Shown: positions 34,701 to 46,366, numbered from the stretch's first letter. The stretch is 64,000 nucleotides of DNA from Agrocybe praecox (GCA_964017145.1 OZ024845.1:1984001-2048000); one strand, 5' to 3'. Program-made: numbers and translations. The notes: generated from the sequence alone by a model not told the origin.

Positions 34701-36059
34701 ATGACAGCTCTCTCAGCAGGGTTGAAACTGAGAGTTCGAGGAGGGACATAAGGGCTTCCAAACTTGCGCACGCTGAGTAAACCAATATCGGCACCGGTGT
34801 TAAAGTCGTATGAGCGAACGTATTTATCGCGAACATAGTAGAGGGTATCCTGGTGAACGGCGAAAGCGGGGCGTTCACGTTCCAACTTGAAAACAATCAA
34901 TCCACTGTCGTGGCCGGCAGCGAACAGGTTGAGGTTAGGATGGGCAGCCAGAACCCAAAAGCGATCTTGTTCTCGGCGGAACGTCTGAATAGCAGTACGT
35001 TTAGCTAAATCCCACACCCTGACCGTCTTGTCCTCTCCGCACGATACGATTAATTCGTGCTTAGGGTGGAATAGAGCATTGGAGACGTTGTTGAAATGAC
35101 CACGGCAAGAATCTACCTCCCAAGCCTTCGTCTCGCTCATTCGCCAAATCTTGATGACGCGGTCATCTCCAGAAGATATAATCAATGGGAGGGTTGGATG
35201 GAACATGGCATAGTTGACACCACGATCGTGACCTTCGAGAACATGCTTGACGGTGGAGAACGTATCGAAAGTCTCAAAATTGCCTGGTCCATTTCCACTC
35301 GAGCTTCCAGGTCCTCCAGAGTTGGGTGAGCCCTTACGAAGTCCTGATATGTCCCAAACCCTCACAGTTTGATCCATTGACGCGGACACGATTAAGTCTT
35401 CCTTGGGATGGAATTGGACCGACATAACGTAGTGAGAGTGTCCTGTAAGAACGGCGATACATTGTCGGGATGTGCTGTTCCAAATTCTGATCGTTTGGTC
35501 GTCCGAAGCTGAAATCTACCAAAGGGTTAGGAGTTGGAGATGGATGCAAGAACAGCATAGCAAGCACGCACAATCCATGGCATCTCGTGATGGAACTGAA
35601 CGGTGCGAATGTAGTCAAGATGGCCACGTAGTGTGAAGAGACAGCGCCGGTTCTGAGGTCGGATATCTAAAGTGTCATGGTAAGCTTATGTGCAACATTT
35701 AAAGTGAAATCTACGTACCCCAGACCTTGATGAGGTAATCATCCCCTCCAGTAGCCAGTAGAGCACGAGTAGGATGGATAGCAACGGCTCTCACAGGTCC
35801 TAGGACAGGGATCAGCCTTCAGATACAAATACGGAGGGTCGACAACGCACCTTCATGTTCCTCAAATCTATCCACCAAAACACCCATACGATAGTTCCAC
35901 AGCTGTACACTGCCATTATGAAGCGACGCCGCGAGAAGAGGTTGCGTTGGATGGAATGCAAGGCCTACAACGCTATGTCAGGCATGTCGATTTGGATAAG
36001 AATGCATACACGGACAGACCCTTTACGCGGTTGCTTTTGGATTCGAATTTTGTGAGCAT
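31707..36059 (-). CDS. COP1: Coatomer subunit alpha (COPI)
   Basis: Multi-exon gene for the alpha subunit of the COPI coat, which buds Golgi-to-ER vesicles and binds KKXX cargo through its WD40 head. The start at 36059 reads [19 protein letters not shown], the conserved N-terminus; an in-frame ATG three codons upstream (36068) is possible. WD40 repeats include [29 protein letters not shown] and [15 protein letters not shown], then the coatomer WD-associated region ([20 protein letters not shown]) and an alpha-solenoid. An acidic stretch (about 32800-32960) precedes the C-terminal domain, which ends [20 protein letters not shown]. Allowing for about a dozen introns, the length of near 1,200 aa matches the family. 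Single-copy housekeeping gene; no breaks seen. Confidence 0.93.
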
Positions 36060-36537
36060 AACAGACATGCTCGCAACTTATTGTGGGTCGTGTATCTAGA
36101 AAGAGTTTTTAAGGGGCCAAGAGGTCTAAGAAGGGGAAGAGACGGGTATTAAGAAAAAGGATATACAGGCAAGCACTGATATTCTCTGGAGAACGCGCCT
36201 GACGATGCAAAGACGTGGCTAGTGAGCGTGGGAATATGCTTTTGGATCACGTTTCTCGTAGCCAGAGCGCTCTCTCAGTACTGCAATGGAAAGGGTAGAG
36301 AAACTTGAGAGAAACAGACTCTAGAAAACCATCTATCTTAGCGTGGTTGGTCTGAATTTTTATTATTTTCTAATCACATGTAAAGGTCATTGTAAGTGCT
36401 GCTAATGCATATTTGGTTAAAGGAAGCACCAGATACTAATAACGAGGCCATATTTTACAATTACAATGAACACAGAATTTCAGCGATTTTGAAAGGACAG
36501 TGTATGTGATATCTCAGACGTAGAGAAAAGGCAGCTA
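36060..36537. other. Intergenic (coatomer promoter)
   Basis: Upstream of coatomer alpha and downstream of the small gene at 36538-37332. No gene supported. Confidence 0.5.
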
Positions 36538-37332
36538 TCAAAAAGCAGCCCCTGTAAGTGCAGCCAGCGCCTTTTTCATCCTGTTAACGAATTCTCCGAG
36601 CCTCTGTCGAGTTTGTTCTATAAAAAAGAGCCAATGGATGCGTCAATTCCTCGGATTCTAACTGCAAGGAAGAGAAATGTAGCATCGAACAAGTACTAGT
36701 CACAAAGTGAGGCAAGATAGGACGAGGCATACCAACGAAAGCGAAGCGAAACGAAGATGATGAAGGTGTCGGTGAACACATGCCTTGTTCTCTCTCCGTA
36801 TCCATAATCTGTGCGATCTGGTCTTCAAGAAGCCGTCCTTCCAGTGCAGCTTCGTGTTTCGGACGGGCAGACGCCCAAGCATGCGTCTCCAAAAGAACAT
36901 TGAGCAGCATACCACAAAGTTCTAAGCACCAAAGAGTCAAAACAAGCCAATCAGTCAGCCAGTCGTCGGTAGGTAAAGATAATTTCGATAGTCGAGTGTC
37001 TCATAAAAAGTTCAATTTTAATTTTCGAGCGCATATATGCGCCTTTTCCGAACGTCGGTAGCATCAAAGCAATAGCTCAACACACCTTCCTCGAACTTGG
37101 CACTCCTACCAGCCTCGTTCTCAAAAGGTTGAGCAATCAGAGTCTGCGCATCAAAAGGAGCGAATCGCTCTGATATTATATCAGTAAGTGGCCTGTCCAT
37201 GCTCGTAGATGATTTCATTTTGAGGTCAGCAGAGCCAGGCTGTTGCTTGTCGGCAAAACATGTTTTTTGACTAGTAGGACTCGACTCCACCGCGACAGAC
37301 GTAGAATTCACATCAGATGAGCTGCTTTCCAT
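36538..37332 (-). CDS. Unknown 171-aa protein, three exons
   Basis: Exons 37086-37332, 36733-36921 and 36538-36617 sum to 516 nt, with phases agreeing throughout. The N-terminus is Ser/Thr-rich (MESSSSDVNSTSVAVESS), followed by PLTDIISERFAPFDAQTL and a helical middle (MLLNVLLETHAWASARPKH, RLLEDQIAQIMDTEREQG). The last exon ends in an amphipathic helix, TRQRLGEFVNRMKKALAAL. The final acceptor was chosen because this reading gives a helical end and a stop in phase; a nearer acceptor gives a short unrelated tail. No family recognised; the helix-rich pattern could suit a small coiled-coil subunit of a complex. Confidence 0.62.
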
Positions 37333-37611
37333 GTTGTACGTTGGTTGTTGTACGAAGTCAATAGGCAAGAGGCAAGAGCAAAGCACGCACAAATGTTTGT
37401 CCCTGCATCACACTTCGCTTATAATTAACCTCAGATGATCTCAAGCACAAATTATAGAACGAAAACTCGATAGCAAAGTATTAATATTACAACGCGTACA
37501 TGCCCGTACGATGGTATGCTAGTAATGACAACACATCAGAATATATAATGTATAGAACAACCTGTGTCGACGCATGCGACCAGTATTGCTCCCGCCTCTC
37601 CCGGGCACCCC

Positions 37612-38959
37612 CTAATTTGACGCCACACCAAGGGTACTCTTCACCGGTACCCAACTTGGCCCGAAGTGCTTTTGGAAAATATCTTTCATAGATTCCACAC
37701 CCGTCAATCGACACCTCTGCCGTGTCCTCCACCACTCCCAGTTCCCCCATGAAGTCCAATTAAGCCATATTTCTCTCATTTGATCCCGAGTCGAGCGATC
37801 CGACAACCAAAACTGGTAATACCACCAATCGTTTCCACAGGCACCGAGATATCCGGAATCGAGGCCAGGAATAATCCCCGCGTGGGCAGGTGCATCTGGG
37901 TCTTTATAGAAGACGGTAATGAATCGTTCCGGAAAGAGGAAGAAAATAGAATTCATGAGCGTTTGGTCCTTCCCCACGAATAGTCCAAGGGAAAGATAGT
38001 AGTCGTGGTATGCATAGTACACATTCGCCCACCAGGTTATAGTTTTTGGCGAGCCTCCGAAGAATGATCCTGAAACAACGGGATCATAAATGAGATGTAT
38101 CGCCATTGTAAAAACCTCGAAACGAATTTAACGCACCTTCGCTAACTTCATAATCCACAGGCCCCATGTCTTCCCTCCAGCTCCTCATTTTGCGCGCAGG
38201 TAAATGTGTAATAGGAATGAATAACAAATCCTCCTTATCACGTCCTGCCAACTCGCTTCCGTTCGCCCATATCTGATCGACCCTCCGTGGATCTGGCCAC
38301 GTTTTATATCTGTGTTCATTGCGAAAGCTACCGGCGTCGTTCCAAAATGCGTAGTCGTAGACTTTGCCCGTCTTAGCGAGGTTCTCAACAGCAAGATTCA
38401 GGAAGAATGGTTTCGCATTCCACACGGCGTAGAGTTCTGGCGAATGTATCCGTTTCTCCCTGTCCAGATTATGCATCGCTGCGTAAGTTCCTTCCAGTCC
38501 CTTCAGCGGCGGTGTATCAAATGGTGACGGGTATGAGGTATCGATGGTAATGGGATATTCACTCCCCCGAGCCGCGCGGACAACGTTGGCGAATTCTGGA
38601 GTGGTGAAGAAGTATACGTCCGTGGTGATTTGTCTGAGGAAATTTGAAAGCCAGTACGCATATTCCTCATGGGTATGTTTTGACTTTTTGAGTGGGTACA
38701 TGGCTGACACGAGTAGAATGCGCGTTGTATTAGTAGTAGTCTCGGGCTGCGAAGCCGGCGGTGTTGGGTGGTTGACAGCCTCGAGGCTTCCTGGGTCGTG
38801 CATCTCTTCCAGAGAGATGGTCATAGCTGGAAAGGATGATAGCTGGTGGTTCACCAAAGACACAAAGGAAAGGACGAGGAACGCAGCGATCACAATGATG
38901 AATTTGCGATTCGCAAAACCCCCCGCTGGCCATTTTGTTCTGAGCATGAATTTTGACAT
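37612..38959 (-). CDS. HtrL/YibB-type glycosyltransferase-like type II membrane protein
   Basis: Two exons (38137-38959 and 37612-38069; 1281 nt, 426 aa). A single N-terminal membrane anchor (RKFIIVIAAFLVLSFVSLVN) is followed by a lumenal domain. Family-like segments include RILLVSAMYPLKKSKHTHEE, DVYFFTTPEF, YDYAFWNDAGSFRNEHRYKT and TLMNSIFFLFPERFITVF, then GCGNDWWYYQFWL-like GACGNDWWYYQFW. These are features of the HtrL/WlaTC family of putative glycosyltransferases found in agarics. The anchor suggests a Golgi location, acting on glycans or the cell surface; donor and acceptor are unknown. The intron starts GTGCGT and ends TTTCAG. Confidence 0.78.
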
Positions 38960-40549
38960 AATAGTAGTAGAGTGTTCCTACTCAATCCCCCGTGGATTGG
39001 TTGGAAGGACCAGAAGAAGAAGAAAAGAAAAGATTATGCTGCGGAAGGTTTAAATCATCAGGTCATCCAAGGACCGAGTTGGAGTTGGAATGGCCTGTTG
39101 CTCGTTACTGTGCTGTCAGTGAAACAATGTGGCAGTGAATCAATGACGGCATGGGCGGCCTTTAAAGCCCACCGCGTAATTTCCACTGCACTGAAGGCCG
39201 TTAGCGCCAACTACCAGAAATATCAATCCACTTCAAACGCGATCTCCCTGCTTCTCGGTATACAACTCAATTATAATGTCATCAGTGAGTGAAGTGTCGA
39301 GGATTATATTTATGTTTTGAGTGACATCTGATCATAGTTTATTTTCAGCGACATGTTGCCGAGACTCAAAAGTGTGCGTATTTGGACTGTGAGCACTATC
39401 AAGTTATTTTAGTTTCATGGGCCTTCCACGTCTGACACTTTCTCTCAGCAATAATAGACGCTGCGCATTACATAGACTTTGAATATCTACTGCGGGAATA
39501 CCCTATGCGTCACGCGGACAGCAGTCAGCCGGCGCCAGCGCTCTCACTTTGAACATCCCATTCGTGTTCTTGGGGGTAATGTATGAGATACTAATGAACG
39601 CTGTCAATGTCATGGGGAGACCGGCGTCGCGCCCACCTTTCCGGATATACAGTAAAAATTGTGGGAAGTTGGCTACAAATCGAACGTGAAAGCTATGGTA
39701 AGAGCTCCCTTTTGAGCTTGAGATGCATGAACACGGAATGCATACCATCAACTCATTATTGAGTACAGAAACCCAAAGGATGAACACATAGGTACCGAAG
39801 ACATATGTTCCTTTGACTTTTCTCGATTCCACGGCAATGCGACATCACAGCATCGTTTGGCAACATATGGGATTTGATCTGATTTGATAATTAACGATAA
39901 ACCCTGCTTACAGCCTTACACTTACTCTGACTAAGTCGAGCTTAATTGTCTTTCTCTATGTGCTAGATAGAAAACTACAAAATGATGACTATCCATAGAG
40001 TTTAGGTATTTTGACTTGTATTCGCTCGAGAATGGGTATGTAAGGACTGAACTACTGAACAGTTCTCGCTCGGGAAAAAAACAAGAGCAAACCTTGGTTG
40101 CAATTAATTCTCTTTCACGACGCATTAAACGCATATACACACATCTATCATCACCTCAATATGCCCCTAGTAAGTAAGCAATTCGAAATCAAATGGTGAC
40201 GATCTATTTTTGAGCCTCGCGGAGAGTAACTATTTATAGACCCATACCTCTCGGCGCCTCTTTATCCCTCCCCGATCATTGTCCGTGACCGACCTTGGAG
40301 TACATATGATGCTCATGGGCGAATTTCGTCGTTTCGATGTCACATTCGGTGCTCAGCGCCCACAGTGATTTTGGTCGTCAGGGTTGGTGGAGCACAAGGG
40401 AAATTGTATGTACACCGGGTGCTACGGATCTTGCAGTGTTTATTAATATTCCTGATCAGTTATTTTATTTTTATTCACTCTTTTCCCAACGATGCGCTCT
40501 TGCTTGTCAGTCTAATGCCAGTGGAGGTCGTTCAGATATCTAGCATTTT
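38960..40549. other. Intergenic
   Basis: The 5' flank of the glycosyltransferase and a gene-free stretch before the hydrophobin array. A minus-strand open frame at 39503-39832 has hydrophobic segments and two possible introns but no recognisable family. Nothing else supported. Confidence 0.4.
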
Positions 40550-40720
40550 GGGGAGCTCATATATTTATTATGTAGCACCATGTTGAATGGTGCGGGGGCT
40601 CGTTTGTGGATTTAGAGATCGGCATTCTGGATGGGATCGAAATATGCCGAACTGTGTTTATATTGTAGGATTTTTTGGGAATATTATTGAATCGTGAACT
40701 GTGTGACCGTGTACGTATAT
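40550..40720 (-). repeat. Hydrophobin 3'-flank repeat, copy 1
   Basis: Shared with about 41770-41990 and 46120-46320 (CACCATGTTGAATGGTG, GGCTCGTTTGTGGATTTAGA, ATCGTGAACTGTGTGACCGT). Each copy lies downstream of a minus-strand hydrophobin, so it was duplicated with the genes. Confidence 0.8.
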
Positions 40721-40755
40721 ACATATACTATATACCACGAATTGTAAATCTCTCC

Positions 40756-41295
40756 CTACAAGTTGAAGTTGATCGGGAAGCATCCAAGTGCAACAGCACC
40801 CCCTGTAGCATCATATGATAGCCATTGAGTACATAGAGAGCGTGAAGAGAGGCATTCAAAATTCACCAAAAGTATTGTTGGAGCAACAAACGGCCTGTGC
40901 GGGGCTACAAAGTATCGATGTAGTTGTCAGCAAGTGACTTGAAGGCAGTGATGTTACCGGAGAAATAACTCACCAGGTGTTTCCGGAAACTCCACCTCCA
41001 CTGGCGGGGCTGGGGCTGCAGGCTACACCAATTAAGCCCGGAGTGAAGGTACCGACACGAATGCCTAGTAGGCCAAGGAGGCTAGAAACGCTCGCGTTAC
41101 TGGCGGCCAAGACAGCGTTACCTGTAAGCAAAAATATTATTGAGTTATCTGCTCCGCTTGTACAATAGAGCGAGAGTACTAACATCATAGGAGTTCCCCG
41201 GTGGCGCATGGGGGATCGTCGTTCCTGCGAACAGGAGCAACTGTGGCAATAACAAGGGTAGCGAAGGCGAGAGCAGAGATGAGATTGAATTGCAT
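40756..41295 (-). pseudogene. Class I hydrophobin H1, TGA at the second cysteine codon
   Basis: Exons 41184-41295, 40974-41121, 40867-40904 and 40756-40802. It has the signal peptide MQFNLISALAFATLVIATVA and first Cys (PPCATGELL), but the codon for the first Cys of the CC doublet, TGC in the four paralogues, is TGA (41187-41185). Downstream exons remain fully in phase with intact splice sites and Cys codons (GVACSPSPASG, AVCCSNNTF, ALGCFPINFNL). The break is therefore a single nonsense change in an otherwise well-kept gene: a recent pseudogene, a readthrough case or a sequence error. H1 is also the most diverged member of the array. Confidence 0.72.
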
Positions 41296-41373
41296 GTTGA
41301 ATGAGAAGGCTTGTGGTATTTGAACTTGAGGGCCAAATTGAAACTTATAAGTTCCAAGTCTCCAGGATATGGC

Positions 41374-41553
41374 GTGATGTGCGCGAAAATAAAAGTTGCG
41401 CAATTTACCCAAAATCGCGCAAGTTTGAAATTTAATCCTCACATCTTTTATGATTTAAGTTAGGTGATGTGCGCCGCCGGCTGATATTTAAGTGCAGCGC
41501 ACACTTTTCTGCAAAAAAATCGTGCACAACTTTTGAGGTGTGTGCGCATCACA
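41374..41553 (-). repeat. 180-bp element with GTGATG(T)GCGCAC inverted ends, upstream of H1
   Basis: Ends are near-inverted repeats (GTGATGTGCGCG at one side, GTGTGCGCATCAC at the other). A copy in opposite orientation is at 45763-45943. Homology between the two loci runs a little past the inverted ends (CTTATAAGTTTCAATTTGG), so it may be part of an H1-type promoter rather than a mobile unit. Confidence 0.6.
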
Positions 41554-41769
41554 TCGCACGCAATTCTGTGTAAGTACTTAGTATGCCGACATGCCGGCAC
41601 TTGACTTCTGTGATCCATGATGCGGCACATCCTGAGTGTCTCGGCATGTCATTGCAACCGTGGTTTCTACCTCTCAGAGATGACAATGTTCTATTAGATA
41701 ACTGGTAATACATATGTATGCTTTCCCTTTTTATTTTTGAAAGATATTTTTTCATATTCAGCATTAACA

Positions 41770-41990
41770 TTGTCAGCACCATGTTGAATGGTGTAGAGAG
41801 GCTCGTTTGTGGATTTAGAGATTGGTATTCTGGATGGGATCGAAATATACCGAAATTACTTGAACAAATTCAAAGCTTCGAAGGCACATAAGATACAATC
41901 TTTCACTTTGGATAGAGGCTCAGAGTATCATGTTTATATGGTAGAATATTCTGGGGAGATTATTGAATCGTGACCTGTGTGACCGTGTAC
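41770..41990 (-). repeat. Hydrophobin 3'-flank repeat, copy 2
   Basis: Downstream of H2. Shares ACTTGAACAAATTCAAAGCT and the following ~80 bp with the copy below H4 (46195 onward), and the CACCATGTTGAATGGTG segment with both other copies. Confidence 0.8.
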
Positions 41991-42036
41991 AGTACGTATA
42001 TACATATACTATATAGTACGAATTGTAAATCTCTTC

Positions 42037-42590
42037 CTACAAGTTGAGGTTGACTGGGGTGCATCCAAGTGCAACGACACCATCTATAGCACATTGAGCA
42101 CATGAAGAGAGATAGCGAGAGCAGAAGAAGATTAAAACTCACTAAAGGTATTGTTGCTGCAGCAAACGGGCTGTGCAGAGCTACAAAATATCGATGTAGT
42201 TATCAGCAAGCGATTCGACCGATGCAGCGATGTTGCCGGAGAAATAAACTCACCAAGAGTTTCCTGAAATTCCAATGGCAGAGATGGGGCTGCAGGTCAG
42301 ACCAACCAAGCCGGTGACGCTACCAATAGGGATGCCCAAGGCAGTGAGGATACCAAGAAGGGCAAGGTTCGAGCTGCTGGCCGTCTGTGAGCTGTTACCT
42401 GTAGGGGAAAATATTATTGAGTTATCTACCCCGCTTGTACAATAGAGCAAGGGTACTAACAGCATTGGAGGTCGCCGGTGTTACATTGGCTAGCAGGGGT
42501 GGTAGGGGGGAAGCTGGTCCTGCGAACAGGAGCAACTGTGGCAGCAGCAAGGGTAGCGAAGGCGAGAGCAGAGATGAGAGTGAATTGCAT
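42037..42590 (-). CDS. Class I hydrophobin H2
   Basis: Exons 42461-42590, 42254-42398, 42143-42180 and 42037-42083 (360 nt, 119 aa). Signal peptide MQFTLISALAFATLAAATVA is followed by PVRR. Eight cysteines in the class I pattern: CNTGDLQCC, VGLTC, NSC, AQPVCC and ALGCTPVNLNL. Two Cys codons (third and fifth) are split by introns. Hydrophobins are secreted, self-assemble at air-water interfaces and coat aerial hyphae and fruit bodies. A TATA-like TATAAAA (minus strand, 42669-42675) lies about 80 bp upstream of the ATG. It is head-to-head with H3 across a 1.0-kb spacer. Confidence 0.93.
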
Positions 42591-43602
42591 ATTGAATTAG
42601 AAGGCTTGTGGTATTTGAACTTTGGGTAGTTGTTCGAATGAATGATAGAATTAGGAGGGACTCCTACCTTTTATACCTTTATCGATAACAATGTAGAGCG
42701 TCATGATTTATAAACGAACAACGTTTAGAGAGACAGAGGGTCATCGGCGTCACCATTTTCATTTGACTCTTCTGAATTTCCGTGATGAAGGATGTGCGGA
42801 AGTGCTATATCGTAGTGGAGTACAAGTCAAAGCGGTGTGTTGAAAAAGGCGAGAAATATCTTTTTTTAGCGACACACAGCCTAACGGACATGGAACAAAT
42901 TGATTGAATACCAAAATTTCTCACCATTGTTTGTGTAGGCCTCTCTACGTCGTGGAGTATCAGTCAAACCGGAGCCTTAGAAGAGATGACGGACATGTAA
43001 AGAAAACGAATGAATACATGTATGTGGCAGCATCTGTGCTGTCCTCTCTAAACCCTTGTAATAGAAGCTTCGAATCATCGTGGAGTATAAGTCAAAGGGG
43101 AGACGTGAAAAAGATGAACAATGTTCGCCGATCTCTATTTTTGTCGGCCCACAGTCTAACTTACTTGGTAAGAAAAGGATGTATACATCTGAAAAAGGAA
43201 AATACGCGCCCGCTTGAGCATGCAGATATCAATGAATTCAAAGTGCCCAAGACGCAACACACAGAATAAATAGGGCTGATGCATCAAGAAACGTCCGTCG
43301 AAGAGAATGCAATCACACAGACCATATTCTCTCAGACCGCGGACATCTTCATCAACCGGTTCAAACATAAGCTTAACTCTCTCATCTCCGGACATGATCG
43401 TCATCAGGTGAAGGGGCCTAAACGCTAAACGTAAATGCCTTGACAAGTAAGTAGATATTTATAGAATTGAGCAGAGCATGACATCATCATGCAGTTAAAT
43501 AAAATAAAATACGGACATGTATAAAAACTTTGAGGTTTCTACTGATATTATTCATTCGAACAACTAACCATAGTTCAAATACCACAAGCTTTCTTACTCG
43601 AC
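42591..43602. promoter_or_regulatory. Bidirectional hydrophobin promoter spacer S1
   Basis: Divergent promoter of H2 (minus) and H3 (plus), with a TATA-like box about 80 bp from each ATG (42669-42675 and 43520-43527). It is the reverse complement, with scattered changes, of the spacer 46933-47963. Inside are three imperfect direct repeats of GTGGAGTACAAGTCAAAGCGG at 42815, 42952 and 43080. A 121-codon open frame (42904-43269, plus) is kept open in both spacers; whether it is translated is unclear. Confidence 0.75.
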
Positions 43603-44149
43603 ATGCAATTCACTCTCATCTCTGCTCTCGCCTTCGCTACCCTTGCTGCTGCCACAGTTGCTCCTGTTCGCAGGACCAGCTCCCCCCCTACCACCCCTGC
43701 TAGCCAATGTAACACCGGCGACCTCCAATGCTGTTAGTACCCGCAATCTACTGTACAATCGGAGTAGATAACTCAATAATATTCTTCCCTTCAGGTAACA
43801 GCGCACAGACCGCCAGCAGCTCGAACATTGCCCTACTTGATCTCCTCACCACCTTGGGCATCCCTATTGGTAGCGTCACCGGCTTGGTTGGTGTGACCTG
43901 CAGCCCCCTCTCTGTCATTGGAGTTGGAGGAAACTCTTGGTATGTACTCAGTGGGAATGGCTACTCTTTTCATTTTACTAATTTTCGCGGCCTTGAATTT
44001 ACAGCTCTGCACAGCCCGTATGCTGCTCCAACAACACCTTCAGTAAGTACTTCTCTCTTTCCGTTCGATTTATTCATTCTCATGTATCTTGCCGCATTGC
44101 AGATGGAGTCGTTGCCCTCGGATGTACCCCAGTTAATATCAATGCTTAG
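43603..44149 (+). CDS. Class I hydrophobin H3
   Basis: Exons 43603-43732, 43795-43939, 44005-44042 and 44103-44149 (360 nt, 119 aa). Same signal peptide as H2. The mature part has CNTGDLQCC, NSAQTASSSN, VGVTCSPLSVIGVGGNSC, AQPVCC and ALGCTPVNINA. The 5' half (NSAQTASS and intron 1) matches H4; the 3' half (SPLSVIGVGG, intron 2 and 3' flank) matches H5. This chimeric pattern is part of the inversion described in the findings. Confidence 0.93.
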
Positions 44150-45762
44150 TAGTGGACTTACAATAATTACATTTCCATAGTCTCTGAGTACTGCACGATC
44201 AAATTAATTATACTCAAGAATTGACTGGTAATAAAGTCACTCTACACATTCATTGTCCCGTTGCACGCCGAAGAACTAGTGTCCGAGAATTTTTACACGG
44301 AGAACTTTTATGAATAAAATGAGCTCAGAGAGATCAAATCTTCAGTCTTTATCTTGGAAATTCACCTGAGCATTCTGATTCATGATCGATTCCGTCCCCG
44401 TTATGACCGAAGGCTTATAGACTAGACATATAAGAAAGCACATTAAACTCTGAGAGGCGATAGAATTAAATCATACAAAATAGGAACAAAATTCTGGACG
44501 TGTCGATAGCTTTACAAAGTGGGGCAGTGATGGTATTACGCGGCGCATCGATGTATCTGTCAATATAGAGATCTAGAAAAAACACAGCGCAACAGCATAC
44601 TCACTGTTAATATGTACAGTTTTGCCTATGGTAGCTGCACAATCATCCTAAAATATTATGAAAAGATAAGGCAACAACACGAAATGCAGAGCATCACATC
44701 GCGGTTCACCAATTGGGCGTTATGGGGTCCTGAACATATAATAATATGTATACCAAGGTGGAAGCAGTGGCCAGGAGGCCCCGAGTTACAACATATCCAA
44801 TGATCCTTTCCACAATGCTAATTGTGCTGCATATAATTCAGCACTGACTCGCAATTTTGGAAAGGGTGAGCAGAGAAATATACATACGACCTGACATTGC
44901 TCTCTGATCGGGCGGCATGAAACGCACAGTCAGAACTACAGTCATTGTAGGAAGAGAGCACACGATAGGAAGATGGTGACGACTAGTGCACTGCTGGTGT
45001 TGGTCGGTCGACTATTGGAGGCTCACGATTTCTTTGAGCTGGGTTTATATAAACCCCTTGCTTCTCAGATATTCATTAAGCACACCGCCCGTCGCTACCT
45101 GAACGACGACAGGATGTTCGGTCTCCCTACACTTCCTACATTGATACAATCCACTTTCGGTGGAGCAGTCCAGAGCGCAGCTAGATGTCGAGGTAGGGCT
45201 CGGAAGCGCGTCGAGCAGCCTCGCAAGGTGGCAGTTGCGGTCAAAGTAAGCTGTATTCGGTTATGGACGCGTCGCTGTCATACATCATACAAATGATGTA
45301 TCTAATCTGATCTACGTGTACGGATTAGGCAATCGTCCAGAGTGCACTGCCACACCGGTCATGCCAATAACGCGCAGCGGTCTTCACATCGCTGCAACTG
45401 TTGTCAATTCTGTTCTAATCCATATATAACTTCAAACTTGGATGGCTTGGAGAATATCTGAGAAGAAATGGGTCCATATAACCCAACTCGAAGGGATCGT
45501 GAACTTTCATATTCAGCATTGATACCCAGTGACTTATATTGAGTCTTCTTAAACATATGTACATTTTTCACGGTCTGTCTAATTGTATAGAGTGAGTAAC
45601 GTATCAGATTTACGACGTATATCATATACGGCCTGTAGGCAAGTCGACGATAAATGAATTAAAATTAAATCAGAGAAATCATACGGATGAAGGCATGGCC
45701 CTCCACCTCGGCAAGGTTCGTACTTACACAGAACGGATTCAACGGAGTAGATTGCGTGCGAA
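44150..45762. other. Intergenic between hydrophobin blocks
   Basis: Begins with the H3 3' flank (TTGTCCCGTTGCACGCCGAA, shared with H5 at about 48590). The rest has no supported gene; an open frame at 44973-45296 has no recognised motif. Confidence 0.45.
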
Positions 45763-46010
45763 GTGAAATGTGCGCACACCTCAAAAGTTGTGCGCGATTT
45801 TTTCGGAGAAAAAAATGCGCGCTCGACTAATATATCAGCCAGCGCACATAAATTAACTTGAACCATAAAAGGTGTGCGAATTAAATGACAAAGTTGGGCG
45901 TTTTTGGGTATATCCCACAACTTTTTCTTTTCGCGTACATCACGCCATATTTCGGGACTTGAAATCTATAAGTTTCAATTTGGTCCTAAAGTGATGCGGT
46001 TCGGTTTAAT
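45763..46010 (+). repeat. Orphan H1-type promoter segment with 180-bp element
   Basis: 45763-45943 is an inverted copy of 41374-41553, and the homology continues to about 45995 in the direction where H1 has its start codon. No hydrophobin exon follows; instead the sequence passes into a fragment like the H2/H5 promoter (CTCCTACTTTTTATACCTTT at 46048-46067). It looks like the remains of a deleted or rearranged hydrophobin gene. Confidence 0.6.
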
Positions 46011-46119
46011 TTTTGTACAGACTGACCGCCATACATTGGGACGGGCTCCTACTTTTTATACCTTTTATCGCAAGGTAAAATATTGTGAACAAATTATCTT
46101 CCGAGCATTTCGGGGTGTA

Positions 46120-46320
46120 CTCATATATTTGTTAGCATCATGTTGCATGGTGTGGGGGGGCTCGTTTGTGCATTTAGAGATGGGATCCGAAAATGACTTG
46201 AACAAATTCAAAGCTTCGAAGGCACATAAGATACAATCTTTCACTTTGGATAGAGGCTCAGAGCACCGTGTTTATATTGTAGAATTTTAGGTGAGATTAT
46301 GGAATCGTAAACTTTGACCG
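46120..46320 (-). repeat. Hydrophobin 3'-flank repeat, copy 3
   Basis: Downstream of H4; shares long identical stretches with the copy below H2 (GATACAATCTTTCACTTTGG and neighbours). Confidence 0.8.
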
Positions 46321-46366
46321 TGTACGTATATACATATACTATATCGTACGAACTATAAATCTCTCT

